Below, piece after piece: positions 35,672 to 44,002 of a DNA stretch of 64,000 bases. Below the pieces are notes generated by a model. The model had not been told where the DNA came from and searched no databases. It saw nothing but the letters and a program-made list of their open reading frames with translations. The DNA is from Pseudomonas bohemica (GTDB lineage: Bacteria > Pseudomonadota > Gammaproteobacteria > Pseudomonadales > Pseudomonadaceae), in contig NZ_NKHL01000116.1 of the NCBI RefSeq assembly GCF_002934685.1, forward strand, positions 124,001-188,000. Direction: 5' to 3'. Numbering within the stretch: the first letter of the stretch is position 1; each line of letters opens with the position of its first letter. Made by a program: the position numbers and the translations under genes.

Positions 35672-37255
35672 ATGAATACTGCTGCGCAAAAGTCCGAATA
35701 CGATGTGGTCATTGTCGGCGGCGGCCATAACGGCCTCTCGGCGGGTTGTTATCTGGCGGGCGAGGGCAAATCGGTGCTGGTCCTCGAAGCGCTGGACAAA
35801 GTCGGTGGCATGGCGTCATCCGGATACCTGATCCCCGAGGCACCCAATCACCTGGTGCATCCATGCGCTGCCGATCTGCTGTCGCTGCGTGCTCATTCGG
35901 TGGTCGCGGAGTTGCAACTGGAACGCCACGGTTTCAATCAAGTCGAGCTCAAACCCGCTTATGTCTACCTGCACCCGGACGGCACGTCGCTGGTGTTCTG
36001 GCGTGATCCGAAGAAGACCGCTGAAGAGATCCGCAAATTCTCCCCGCAGGACGCCGATGCCTACGTCAAGTTCGTCGAAGTCATCTTCGCCTTGCTCGAC
36101 GTGGTGCACCCGATGATGCGGGTCGACCCGGCGCAGAAGAACCTCGGCGTGAAGTTCAGGGCCTTCCGCACCCTACGCAGACACAAAGCGATCAAGCCGG
36201 ACATCATCGCGCTGGCGACCGGTTCGGCCTACGGGGCCGCCGTCGAGCGCTTCGTCCATCCTGTGACGATCTCTGCCCTGACCTGTCTGACCGGCGCTGC
36301 GGGACCGGTAAAAGCCGACGGCAGCGGTTTGTACTTCGCCGTGCTGGGCTTTCTTCATCGTTTCGGCATCGGTCGGCCCATCGGCGGCATGCAGACGATC
36401 CCCAACGCCATGCTTTCGCGCTTCAAGGAACTGGGGGGTGAGGTCCGCACGCAAGCACCCGTGGCAGAAATCATCTCCAGCAATGGCAAGGCCCGCGGCG
36501 TGCGTCTGCAAAACGGCGAAGTGATCAAGGCCCGCGCGGTGGTCGCCAGTTGTCACCCCAAGGTGGCGCTGGACATGGTGACGGCGGGCGAACTGGAGCG
36601 CAAATGGCTGACGCGTATTGCCATGGCGCCTGCCAACGCTCACGGCGGCTCGCCGCTGAAAGTCGACGTCGCCCTGAGCGGGCAGATCAGCGTGCCCTTG
36701 CATCAGTCTCGCCGCGCTGACGGGCTCAACTTGCGCGGCCCGGTATTGCTGGTGGGAACAGCCGAAGCGGTGATCGAGAACTTCGAGTCCGCCGCACGGG
36801 GTGAAGTCCCGAAGCTGCCCTGGATGTGGATTGCCACGCCCAGTGCCATCGATGAATCACAGACCCCTGAAGGGCAGGACATCGTTTATCTGTACCCGCC
36901 GGCAATGCCGGTCAATCCACGTGAAGGCTGGGAGGCCATTCGTGAGCAGGCGGTACGCCAGACCATCGAGTTCGCCAGCCAGTACGTTCCGGAAATAGCC
37001 AGTCTGGAGATCGGTCGCCGCGTGGAAACCGCCCCTGAGTTGGCCAGACGCCTGAACGCGCACAATGGTTGTGTCTTGCACATCGACACCTCGATCTTTC
37101 GTTCCAGCACCATGCGGCCCGCGGCTGGCTTGGGGGGCGAAACGCTGCCGATCGCCGGTTTGTTCTTCGGTGGCGCGGGTATCCATCCTGGCGGCGGTGT
37201 CACCGGCATGCCGGGGAAGATCGCCGCCGGGCGGGTCAAACGCTTCTTGAAGTGA
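35672..37255 (+). CDS. PYROXD2/phytoene-desaturase-like FAD oxidoreductase
   Basis: This 527-residue flavoprotein has the FAD fingerprint VVIVGGGHNGLSAGCYLA at about 13-30 and VLVLEALDKVGGMA. The C-terminal FAD segment reads GLFFGGAGIHPGGGVTGMPG at about 500-520. It belongs to the phytoene dehydrogenase/PYROXD2 group, which removes hydrogens from hydrophobic substrates without metal. In this context a desaturase acting on a cyclohexane or cyclohexene ring is reasonable; published BKME-9 work says non-aromatic abietanes are aromatised before ring attack, and this is a candidate for that step. Last gene of the DUF1302 operon (96 bp gap). Its 3' end faces TetR. Confidence 0.83.
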   Translation: MNTAAQKSEYDVVIVGGGHNGLSAGCYLAGEGKSVLVLEALDKVGGMASSGYLIPEAPNHLVHPCAADLLSLRAHSVVAELQLERHGFNQVELKPAYVYLHPDGTSLVFWRDPKKTAEEIRKFSPQDADAYVKFVEVIFALLDVVHPMMRVDPAQKNLGVKFRAFRTLRRHKAIKPDIIALATGSAYGAAVERFVHPVTISALTCLTGAAGPVKADGSGLYFAVLGFLHRFGIGRPIGGMQTIPNAMLSRFKELGGEVRTQAPVAEIISSNGKARGVRLQNGEVIKARAVVASCHPKVALDMVTAGELERKWLTRIAMAPANAHGGSPLKVDVALSGQISVPLHQSRRADGLNLRGPVLLVGTAEAVIENFESAARGEVPKLPWMWIATPSAIDESQTPEGQDIVYLYPPAMPVNPREGWEAIREQAVRQTIEFASQYVPEIASLEIGRRVETAPELARRLNAHNGCVLHIDTSIFRSSTMRPAAGLGGETLPIAGLFFGGAGIHPGGGVTGMPGKIAAGRVKRFLK

Positions 37256-37263
37256 GTCGCGGA

Positions 37264-37914
37264 TCAGCCGCCCGATGGGCCGGGCGCCGCGATGCTCGCC
37301 AGCACGAAGTCGGCGCAGTGCTTGCGCCACACGCGCAGGCCGTGTTCGGAATACGTTTCAAGGCCGGTCAAGGCTGAGGTGGAATAGCGATTGGTGAACC
37401 AGCCTGTGGTGATCAGCGCGGCAGTGGCCAGGAACAGGCGCGCATCGAGCCCTTGTCTGAAGACGCCACTTTCAGCGCCTCGCTGGAGGATGCCTTCGAG
37501 CTTGTTCACCAGCCGGGGCGCCTGTTCCAGAAAGTGATTGCGCGGCGTGTGATGCGCGTCGTGGTAACGGATGCCTTCGAGCGCCAGCGAACCCATGAGT
37601 GGATCCTGCGCGTATTGATCGAAAAAGTGATGCAGCAGCCGCTGTAGCGCCTGTGCAGGTGCCAGGCTTTCGACCTCAAGTCCCAGCAGCTCCGACATGA
37701 TGCTGTCCGATGCTTCGTCGAGCACGGCGATGAACAGCCCTTCCTTGGTGCCGTAATAGTGGTGGATCAGTTGTTTGGTGACGCCGGCATCCTGGGCGAT
37801 GTCTTCGATGCGCGCGCCTGCCAGGCCCTTGTCCGAGAATGCCTGGCGAGCCGCCGCCAGAATCCGCTTGAGGGTATTGAGTTTACCAATCTCGGGCTGT
37901 TCGGAGCTTTTCAC
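37264..37914 (-). CDS. TetR-family regulator (GTG start)
   Basis: This is a 216-residue regulator. The GTG at 37914 is chosen because AAGGAG lies 8 nt upstream; the longer frame overlaps the P450 promoter and gene. The HTH is at about 15-65 (LKRILAAARQAFSDKGLAGA, AGVTKQLIHHYYGTKEGLF), followed by the ligand domain with DPLMGSLALEGIRYHDAHH. It is divergent from the P450 operon, its probable target, and its own leader carries a CA motif, as do several pathway activators in Pseudomonas (AlkS, BenR, XylR). Confidence 0.85.
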   Translation of the reverse strand: MKSSEQPEIGKLNTLKRILAAARQAFSDKGLAGARIEDIAQDAGVTKQLIHHYYGTKEGLFIAVLDEASDSIMSELLGLEVESLAPAQALQRLLHHFFDQYAQDPLMGSLALEGIRYHDAHHTPRNHFLEQAPRLVNKLEGILQRGAESGVFRQGLDARLFLATAALITTGWFTNRYSTSALTGLETYSEHGLRVWRKHCADFVLASIAAPGPSGG

Positions 37915-37920
37915 CGATCG

Positions 37921-37945
37921 TCTCCTTGCTGTTGTTTTTGTTGCG
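37921..37945 (-). promoter_or_regulatory. A-rich Hfq/Crc (CA) motif of TetR gene
   Basis: On the minus strand the leader reads AACAAAAACAACAGCAAGGAG, with AACAAAAA fitting AAnAAnAA just before the Shine-Dalgarno of the GTG start at 37914. Confidence 0.55.
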
Positions 37946-38056
37946 CGGCAGGCCGTTGCCACGGTGAACGACACACTGCCGCCGTCGGCTGTAACAAGCA
38001 ACCCTCTGCGCATATCGGGCGCCGCGACGTTTCGTTTTACCGCGCGTACAACGAAT

Positions 38057-38080
38057 TGAACACGCTGCCAACGGCTGTGT
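38057..38080. promoter_or_regulatory. Putative operator, TGAACA-N12-CTGTGT
   Basis: This ACA-N13-TGT element lies in the TetR/P450 divergent region, 71-94 bp before the P450 start. It includes a GCC-AAC-GGC inner palindrome. It may be the site of the neighbouring TetR protein or another copy of the cluster-wide element. Confidence 0.4.
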
Positions 38081-38150
38081 AGATACCATCTGCACAGCGC
38101 GTCATTCACTCGACAGCCCCCACAATAAAGACAAGAAAAAGGTGTGAAGC

Positions 38151-39428
38151 ATGAGCAGCGAAAGTACCGTTCTGAACCTCGAATCCGCTTACTCGGCCGT
38201 CTCGGATATGTACAAGGGCGCCGACCTCGACATTCACGCGCTGTGTCGGCAAATGCGGCAACACTCACCGGTCCATGAAGGCGACTTCATTGCCCGGTTC
38301 GGTGTGCCCACCAATGCCGGAATGCAGGCCGGCACCCGCCCGACGTTCGCTCTGTTCAAGTATCAGGATGTGATGGCCGTGCTGCGGGACGGCGCAAGCT
38401 TCACCAGCGGTTTCATCGCCGAAGGCCTTGGCGCCTTCTTCGATGGTCTGATCATTCTGGCAATGGACGGCGAACAGCACCGCAAGGTGCGCGCATTGCT
38501 TCAGCCAGCGTTCATGCCGGAAACCGTCAACAAATGGCGAGGCAAGATCGACCGGGTGATCCGCGAAGATTTCCTGATCCCGATGATCGATGACAAGCGC
38601 GCGGACCTGATGGATTTCGGGCTCAATTTTCCGATCCGCGAAATGTACGCGCTGATGGGCTTTCCTGAGGATGATCCGCAGACCTATCGCCAATACGCCG
38701 CCTGGGCGCTGGCCATGGTCGGAGGCAATCAGATCGATCCGGCCAAGGCGCCGGAAGCGCGGCGCCTGGCGGGCATTGCGGTGAAATCCCTCTATGACGA
38801 GATTCTCAAGGTCGTGATCCAGCGCCGTGCCAATGGCAGCGACGGCGATGACCTGATTGGCCGTTTGCTGCGTGCCGAGCACGAAGGGCGTCAGCTTGAC
38901 GATCATGAGGTCACGACCTTCGTGCGCTCGTTGCTGCCCGCTGCGGGCGAAACCACTTCACGTACCTTCAGCTCGGTGCTGACGCTGCTGTTGACCACCG
39001 ACGGCCTGGTGGACCGCGTGCGCAACGACCGCTCGCTGATCGGTAAGCTGATCGACGAAACCGTGCGTTACGAGCCGGTTGCGACCTTCAAGGTCCGCGA
39101 AGCTGCCAGGGATGTGGAAATCGGCGGCGTGAAGATTCCCAAGGGTGCGTTCGTGCAATGCATGGTGGTGTCGGCCAATCGCGACGAAGAGGCCTTTGAA
39201 AACCCGGATGCATTCGATATCGAGCGCAAACCCAAGCCGTCATTCGGGTTCGGGTTCGGCCCGCACATGTGCATCGGCCAATTCGTCGCCAAGGTCGAAC
39301 TCAACTGCGCCATCAACGCGATCCTCGACCTCTTTCCCAACGTGCGCCTGGACCCTTCAAAACCGCGCCCGGTCATCACTGGCGCGCAGTTGCGTGGCGC
39401 ATCAAGCCTGCCGGTGATCTGGGACTGA
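38151..39428 (+). CDS. Cytochrome P450 (candidate DitQ/DitU-type)
   Basis: This 425-residue soluble bacterial P450 has the I-helix oxygen motif AGETT at 265-269, ExxR at 303-306 (ETVR), and the haem loop FGFGFGPHMCIG with Cys374 as thiolate ligand. The size and no membrane anchor indicate a class I three-component system; the [2Fe-2S] ferredoxin and reductase at 44003-45594 are the obvious partners. The known abietane pathway uses P450s (DitQ/CYP226A1, DitU) to hydroxylate the diterpenoid skeleton; which one this is cannot be decided from sequence alone. The leader CACAATAAAGACAAGAAAAAGG is A-rich. First gene of a five-gene operon. Confidence 0.9.
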   Translation: MSSESTVLNLESAYSAVSDMYKGADLDIHALCRQMRQHSPVHEGDFIARFGVPTNAGMQAGTRPTFALFKYQDVMAVLRDGASFTSGFIAEGLGAFFDGLIILAMDGEQHRKVRALLQPAFMPETVNKWRGKIDRVIREDFLIPMIDDKRADLMDFGLNFPIREMYALMGFPEDDPQTYRQYAAWALAMVGGNQIDPAKAPEARRLAGIAVKSLYDEILKVVIQRRANGSDGDDLIGRLLRAEHEGRQLDDHEVTTFVRSLLPAAGETTSRTFSSVLTLLLTTDGLVDRVRNDRSLIGKLIDETVRYEPVATFKVREAARDVEIGGVKIPKGAFVQCMVVSANRDEEAFENPDAFDIERKPKPSFGFGFGPHMCIGQFVAKVELNCAINAILDLFPNVRLDPSKPRPVITGAQLRGASSLPVIWD

Positions 39429-39481
39429 GTCGGCCGATTCATCCATTTGCCTTTCAACGACAAAAAAAGGGATCACACAGC

Positions 39482-40513
39482 ATGAAAACCTTCAAGACCA
39501 TTCCTGAACGCGGGGATTTCGGCTTCCAGCAACTGGTGGGGCCTCACAACGTGACTGGGCCGGCCTTGGCCGGGGAGCGCGGTTTCTTCGGGTTGCAGCT
39601 GAGCAAAAGCTCACCCTTCGGATCTGTACGGGACGAGGAGGGCAATATCTACTCTTTCGTGCGCTCGATCATGGCACCGAGCGGCACCCCGAATCCGACC
39701 AAGTTCTTTTTCATGAGCACCCTGGTCGACGGTAAACACCTGCGCATGGATCAGGCACGCATCGCCAAGCAGGCCCTGACACCCAAGCCGGTGCAAGTCC
39801 TCGACGGCGATACCGTGCGCTGGAGCAGTCAGCCCGATGAGCCAGGCAACGGCTGGGAAATCACGGCCTCGAGCGAGCGCATCACCTATCGCGAAGACGG
39901 GCTGTTCAACCTCGAAGGACGCCTGCTCGCGCCGGGGCTGCAGTGGTACTTGCCGGGGGGGGAGTGGGGGACGTTCTACGTGTCCCAGGTCTGGGACATC
40001 GCCGGGGTCTGTGATGGTAAACCGGTCAAGGGTGCGATGGCGCTGGATCAGTTCTACATGGCCGAAGGCGGCGCAATCCATTTCAAGAAAGACCTGGTGG
40101 TGAACAACAACAAACACGTCATCTGGTGGACCTTTGTCACGGTCTACAAGGACGGAACCTGGGACACAGGCTCCTTCATGGTCGGCCACGATCATCTGGG
40201 CTACGCGATCTTTGCCAACGAAAAAGGCGAGGTCCGAGTCACCAACGACATCGAGGGGCTGGTCAAGCACAAGGAGGGCAGCTACTTCGTCGACACTGCG
40301 CGAATCGTGCTGGACGGCCAGGAAGAATGGGAATTCTTGCCGGATCCGAAAGGCGAGATGATCGATTTCGTCGGTGGTTTCCCGGTCACAGCGCAACAGG
40401 AAGGCCGCTGGCGTCGCGTGGGCGATACCCGTGAGCCTGATCGGTGGCTGGGGTGGGGCGAATCGGACCGTCGCAACGGCCCGTCGCGTAACGTCAAGGG
40501 TTCGGATATTTGA
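39482..40513 (+). CDS. Unrecognised 343-aa protein next to P450
   Basis: This is a soluble protein without signal peptide, preceded by AAAAAAAGGG. It is rich in Trp, Phe, Tyr and Gly, with many short alternating strands (GLQWYLPGGEWGTFYVSQVWD, HVIWWTFVTVYKDGTWDTG, EEWEFLPDPKG). The strand-rich layout in two halves recalls calycin-like double barrels such as the CrtC/AttH group, but I cannot confirm that by motif. There are few cysteines and no known catalytic signature. It lies 53 nt after the P450 and before an SDR, so a role in binding or hydrating a hydrophobic terpenoid is plausible but unproven. Confidence 0.7.
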   Translation: MKTFKTIPERGDFGFQQLVGPHNVTGPALAGERGFFGLQLSKSSPFGSVRDEEGNIYSFVRSIMAPSGTPNPTKFFFMSTLVDGKHLRMDQARIAKQALTPKPVQVLDGDTVRWSSQPDEPGNGWEITASSERITYREDGLFNLEGRLLAPGLQWYLPGGEWGTFYVSQVWDIAGVCDGKPVKGAMALDQFYMAEGGAIHFKKDLVVNNNKHVIWWTFVTVYKDGTWDTGSFMVGHDHLGYAIFANEKGEVRVTNDIEGLVKHKEGSYFVDTARIVLDGQEEWEFLPDPKGEMIDFVGGFPVTAQQEGRWRRVGDTREPDRWLGWGESDRRNGPSRNVKGSDI

Positions 40514-40591
40514 TATTCGCCACCAGCAGCTCAGCCTGCCGAGGCGCGTTTCTGCCCGATGCGGGCAGGGCTGCTGTATTGCGGATCCAGC

Positions 40592-40609
40592 ACAACAATA
40601 AAAAAGAGG
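40592..40609 (+). promoter_or_regulatory. A-rich Hfq/Crc (CA) motif
   Basis: ACAACAATAAAAAAGAGG contains AACAATAA immediately before the Shine-Dalgarno of the SDR start at 40618, inside the P450 operon. Confidence 0.6.
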
Positions 40610-40617
40610 TCTGGCCA

Positions 40618-41409
40618 ATGAGATTCCAAGACAAAGTGGTACTGGTGACCGGCGCCGGTCGTGGTATGGGACGGGCTATCGCCCTGGCGTTTGCACGTGA
40701 GGGCGCGAAGGTGGTGGTCAGCGCACGCACTGAAAGCCGGGGGCAGGAAACGGTGGCGCTGATCGAGGCCGCAGGGGGCGCAGCGTGTCTGGTCGGTGGC
40801 GATGTGGCTGACCGCGCAGCAGTCAAAGGCATGATCGAGGGCGGGGTCGACGCGTTCGGCGCCCTGGACATTCTCGTGCACTGCGCGGCGGACACCAGCA
40901 GCGGCCTGATCGTCGAGATGGCTGACGAGACCTTCGATCACATCGTGCGCAGCAATGTACAGGCGTTGTTCTGGCTGGCCAAGGATGCGACACCGTATCT
41001 GTCCCGATCCGCCGACAAAGGACGCCTGATCTACATCTCTTCGGGTGAAGCCAATCGTAAATATACGCCGCGTCTGATTCCTTATGGCTCGACCAAGGCG
41101 TTCATGAACGCCTTCGCTCGCGGCCTGGCTGTGGAACTCGGCGCGCTGAACGTGCTGGTCAACGTGGTCGAGCCCGGTTTGATCGGCACCGATCATATGC
41201 ACGAAACCCTCGGCCACGAGCTGCCCGACACGCTGGCGTCCAACTTCCCGGTGCCACGGGTCGGCAGGCCCGAAGAAATCGCATCGGCGGTGATGTTCCT
41301 GGCCTCCAGCGAGGCGTCGTACATCACCGGTACCTCATTGCTGGTAGACGGCGGGGCGACCATGGTGGCGCTTCCCAAAATCGATGCCTCACTGAAAAAC
41401 GCCCATTAA
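40618..41409 (+). CDS. SDR oxidoreductase
   Basis: This is a 263-residue classical SDR. The start at 40618 has AAGAGG; an upstream in-frame start is unsupported. It has TGAGRGMG at about 12-19, HCAA in place of NNAG, a Ser-Ser-Gly catalytic strand (LIYISSGEA), Tyr-Gly-Ser-Thr-Lys, and a VDGGATM end. As it follows the P450 it could oxidise the newly made hydroxyl to a ketone, for example C7 of the abietane skeleton; this is inference from position. The MFS gene begins 48 nt later. Confidence 0.85.
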   Translation: MRFQDKVVLVTGAGRGMGRAIALAFAREGAKVVVSARTESRGQETVALIEAAGGAACLVGGDVADRAAVKGMIEGGVDAFGALDILVHCAADTSSGLIVEMADETFDHIVRSNVQALFWLAKDATPYLSRSADKGRLIYISSGEANRKYTPRLIPYGSTKAFMNAFARGLAVELGALNVLVNVVEPGLIGTDHMHETLGHELPDTLASNFPVPRVGRPEEIASAVMFLASSEASYITGTSLLVDGGATMVALPKIDASLKNAH

Positions 41410-41457
41410 CCTTCGAGGCGTCAGGCAGCGATCGAGGTCTGGCGCCGGAGCACGATC

Positions 41458-42720
41458 ATGACCGTTTTACTGGATTCATTGACCCGTCGCGCCACGACGG
41501 GCGAGTTCCAACGGGGCTGGCGCGTCGTTCTGCTGGGGCTAGCGGGGGTGTTGACCAGCATGAGTGCTGCCTTGCTCTACGGCTTCGGCACGCTGGTGAT
41601 ACCGCTGCAGGATGCGTTCGGTTGGAGCCGAGGAGAGTTGCAGACCTCGATCACGTTTCTGTTTGCCGGTGTCGCCATCGGCTCTCAATTATTGGGCGGC
41701 CTTTACGCCCGCTATGGCTTGCGGTCGGTGGCGCTGGTCTCACTGGTGTTGCAGGTGCTGTGTTACGGGTCGCTGACGATGCTCGGCGGCAGTGTTTACT
41801 GGCTGTATCTGGCGTTTTTTCTGATGCCTCTGTTGGCCGTCGGCACCATCGCCATTACCTGGACCCAGTTGGTCAGCCTCTGGTTCGAGCGCAATCGGGG
41901 GGTTGCATTGGCGATCATTCTCAGCGGCTCAGGGGTGGCAGCGATGGTCATGCCGCCGCTGTTGGCGTGGTCCATTCAACACGGAGGCTGGCGCTCGGCG
42001 TTCATCCTGCTGGCGGCGATGCCGTTGCTGCTGACGTTGCCGATGGCCGTGGCGTGGCTGAAGTTTCCGGCGCCGTTGTTGACCTCGGCGCGGACCTGCG
42101 GAGCCGAACCCGTTGTCGAGGGGATGAGCTTCGCTTCGGCGATACGCACGCGTGTGTTCTGGGGCTGCAATCTGGCGCTGATTCTTTCCGTTTCGCTGAT
42201 TGTCGGCATGGTGACGACCATCGTGCCCTACCTTCAGGACAAGGGTGTGCCAAGCCTGACGGCCAGCCAGATCTTCAGCAGCTTTGGCATCTCGATCATC
42301 GTCGGACGGTTGCTGGTGGGGTATTTGCTCGATCGTTTTCCGCCGCACAGGATCGCAGCGGCCAGTCTCTGCGTGCCCGCGCTGGGTTGTCTGCTCTTCA
42401 TGTTCAGCGGCCCCGACGCCATCGGGCTATTGGTCCTGGCCACGATCTGCATCGGCTTCAGTGCCGGGGCAGAGTTCGATATCGCAGCGTTCATGATCGC
42501 GCGCTATTTCGGTCTTCGTGACTATGCACGCATCTTTGGCTTGCATCTGGGGCTGGTGACGGTCATTTCCGGCCTGGCCCCGGCCCTGTTCGGTCACCTG
42601 TTTACCCTGTTCGGCAACTACAGCCCGGTACTTTTATACTGCCTGGGGTGTGCCGTCATTGCGACGCTGGTGATGCTGACCCTGGGGTCTGCGCCGCTCT
42701 ACCGCTCGCCTTCGACCTGA
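41458..42720 (+). CDS. MFS transporter (monocarboxylate/OFA-like)
   Basis: This is a 420-residue transporter with 12 predicted helices. Signature pieces are SAALLYGFGTLVIPLQDAFGW, GELQTSITFLFAG, and TWTQLVSLWFERNRGVALAI. It is clearly paralogous to the product of 45664-46953, which has matching INAALLYGFGTLVVPLNQAFGW and TWTQLLSLWYERNRGLALAI. The family carries carboxylates, so import or efflux of resin-acid carboxylates or pathway acids is likely. It is the fourth gene of the P450 operon. Confidence 0.87.
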   Translation: MTVLLDSLTRRATTGEFQRGWRVVLLGLAGVLTSMSAALLYGFGTLVIPLQDAFGWSRGELQTSITFLFAGVAIGSQLLGGLYARYGLRSVALVSLVLQVLCYGSLTMLGGSVYWLYLAFFLMPLLAVGTIAITWTQLVSLWFERNRGVALAIILSGSGVAAMVMPPLLAWSIQHGGWRSAFILLAAMPLLLTLPMAVAWLKFPAPLLTSARTCGAEPVVEGMSFASAIRTRVFWGCNLALILSVSLIVGMVTTIVPYLQDKGVPSLTASQIFSSFGISIIVGRLLVGYLLDRFPPHRIAAASLCVPALGCLLFMFSGPDAIGLLVLATICIGFSAGAEFDIAAFMIARYFGLRDYARIFGLHLGLVTVISGLAPALFGHLFTLFGNYSPVLLYCLGCAVIATLVMLTLGSAPLYRSPST

Positions 42721-42740
42721 TCATCTTTGGAGGTTCATCC

Positions 42741-43094
42741 ATGACTATTCCCGATCAAAAGACCATCGAGCATTTCCTGCACGGGCAAGTCGAGTGCTGG
42801 AACAACGGTGACAAACAAGGGTTCTTCGCGCATTACCGACAGGTCGCCAGCAGAGGCCTTAGCATCGAATACGTCGGTCAGCCAGAACGGGACGCCTGGC
42901 AGGTGCTTGAAGGTATGTGGACGCAGCAACAGCCGCGGATCCGCATAGAAGTCAAACTGGTGGTGATCAAGGGTGACGAAGCGGCCTGCCATCACCGCAA
43001 CGCGATCATCGGCAGTGAAGCGGGGATCGACACGATCGAGTTGTATCGGTTCGAAGAGGGGCTGTTGTCGGTCCGGTACTTCATTGCAGGTTGA
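42741..43094 (+). CDS. NTF2/SnoaL-like small protein
   Basis: This is a 117-residue protein. The ATG at 42741 follows TTTGGAGG. The pattern of an N-terminal helix with VECWNNGDKQGFFAHYRQ, the strands SIEYVG and IEVKLVVIKGDEAACHHRNAI, and the end IDTIELYRFEEGLLSVRYFIAG fits the NTF2-like cone fold (SnoaL, ketosteroid isomerase, scytalone dehydratase). The buried catalytic residues cannot be assigned with confidence. An isomerase or dehydratase on a cyclic ketone is possible. It is the last gene of the P450 operon, ahead of a strong hairpin. Confidence 0.75.
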   Translation: MTIPDQKTIEHFLHGQVECWNNGDKQGFFAHYRQVASRGLSIEYVGQPERDAWQVLEGMWTQQQPRIRIEVKLVVIKGDEAACHHRNAIIGSEAGIDTIELYRFEEGLLSVRYFIAG

Positions 43095-43102
43095 CGCGGT
43101 GG

Positions 43103-43124
43103 AGGCGGGGCCCGAGCCCCGCCT
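43103..43124. terminator. Hairpin between convergent genes
   Basis: AGGCGGGGC (43103-43111) pairs perfectly with GCCCCGCCT (43116-43124) across a 4 nt loop. There is no T run, but the site between convergent stops at 43094 and 43138 suggests bidirectional termination. Confidence 0.6.
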
Positions 43125-43137
43125 GTTCCGCCCGAAC

Positions 43138-43971
43138 TCAAAACCCGTCGGTTGAAGCCGACAGCGCCTGCCAGCGTTCGATTTCGTCGCGCATGCGCAC
43201 AAGCTTCGCGTTGACCTGGCTGTAGGCATCGCTGCCGGCCAGGTAGCGCAGCGGCGGGGTTTGAGCGTTGGCCAGGGCGATCAGCGCGTCGGCCAGTTTT
43301 GCCGGATTGCCCGTCTGTTGGTGGTTACCGGCTGCGCAAGAGGCCTGTAGCTTGTCTACAAACGCTGCGTAGTCGTGCACCGACAGCGCACCGAACGCCA
43401 TGGAGCTGCTGTCGAGGAAGTCAGTGCGAAACACCCCCGGTTCGACCAGCGTCACGTGAATCCCGAAGCTGGCGACTTCCTGAGCCAGCGCCTCGCTGAA
43501 ACCCTCTACGGCGAATTTCGATGCGCTGTACAACGACGCTCCGCCCATGCCAATCAAACCGCCGACGGACGACAGGTTGAAGACCTGCCCGCTGCGCTGA
43601 TTGCGCATCGCCGGCAACACCGCGCGGCACATATTGAACACGCCGAACACATTGGTCTGGAATTGCCGCTCCACTTGCGCCTGAGTGTTGGTTTCGAACG
43701 GGCCAAGCTGTCCGTAGCCGGCGTTATTGACCAGCACATCAATGCGGCCGAACCGGCTCAGTGCTGCATCCACTGCTGCATTTGCCTGAGCCTGATCGGT
43801 GACATCCAGCGCAAGCCTGAGCAACTGGTCCGGCCCTTCGGTAAAACGCTCGTCCAGCGCCGATGCGGCGCGCGCTGTCGCCACCACCCGGTCGCCGGCG
43901 GACAGGGCTGCTGTGGCGATGTAGGCGCCCAACCCGCGAGAGGCGCCGGTGATCATCCAGACCTTGCTCAT
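43138..43971 (-). CDS. SDR oxidoreductase
   Basis: This is a 277-residue classical SDR. TGASRGLG is at 8-15, NNAGYG at about 82-87, Ser in LSSVGG, and Tyr-Ser-Ala-Ser-Lys at about 149-153. The C-terminal extension ending ERWQALSASTDGF matches the style of the SDR at 2222-3055 (QWETLTRSTDG), a group with a 30-residue tail after the core. It is the last gene of a minus-strand operon with MFS, ferredoxin and ferredoxin reductase. The ribosome site is weak (CGGGAAT). Confidence 0.85.
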   Translation of the reverse strand: MSKVWMITGASRGLGAYIATAALSAGDRVVATARAASALDERFTEGPDQLLRLALDVTDQAQANAAVDAALSRFGRIDVLVNNAGYGQLGPFETNTQAQVERQFQTNVFGVFNMCRAVLPAMRNQRSGQVFNLSSVGGLIGMGGASLYSASKFAVEGFSEALAQEVASFGIHVTLVEPGVFRTDFLDSSSMAFGALSVHDYAAFVDKLQASCAAGNHQQTGNPAKLADALIALANAQTPPLRYLAGSDAYSQVNAKLVRMRDEIERWQALSASTDGF

Positions 43972-44002
43972 AGATCGATTCCCGTTGAAATGAACGCTGA
44001 CC

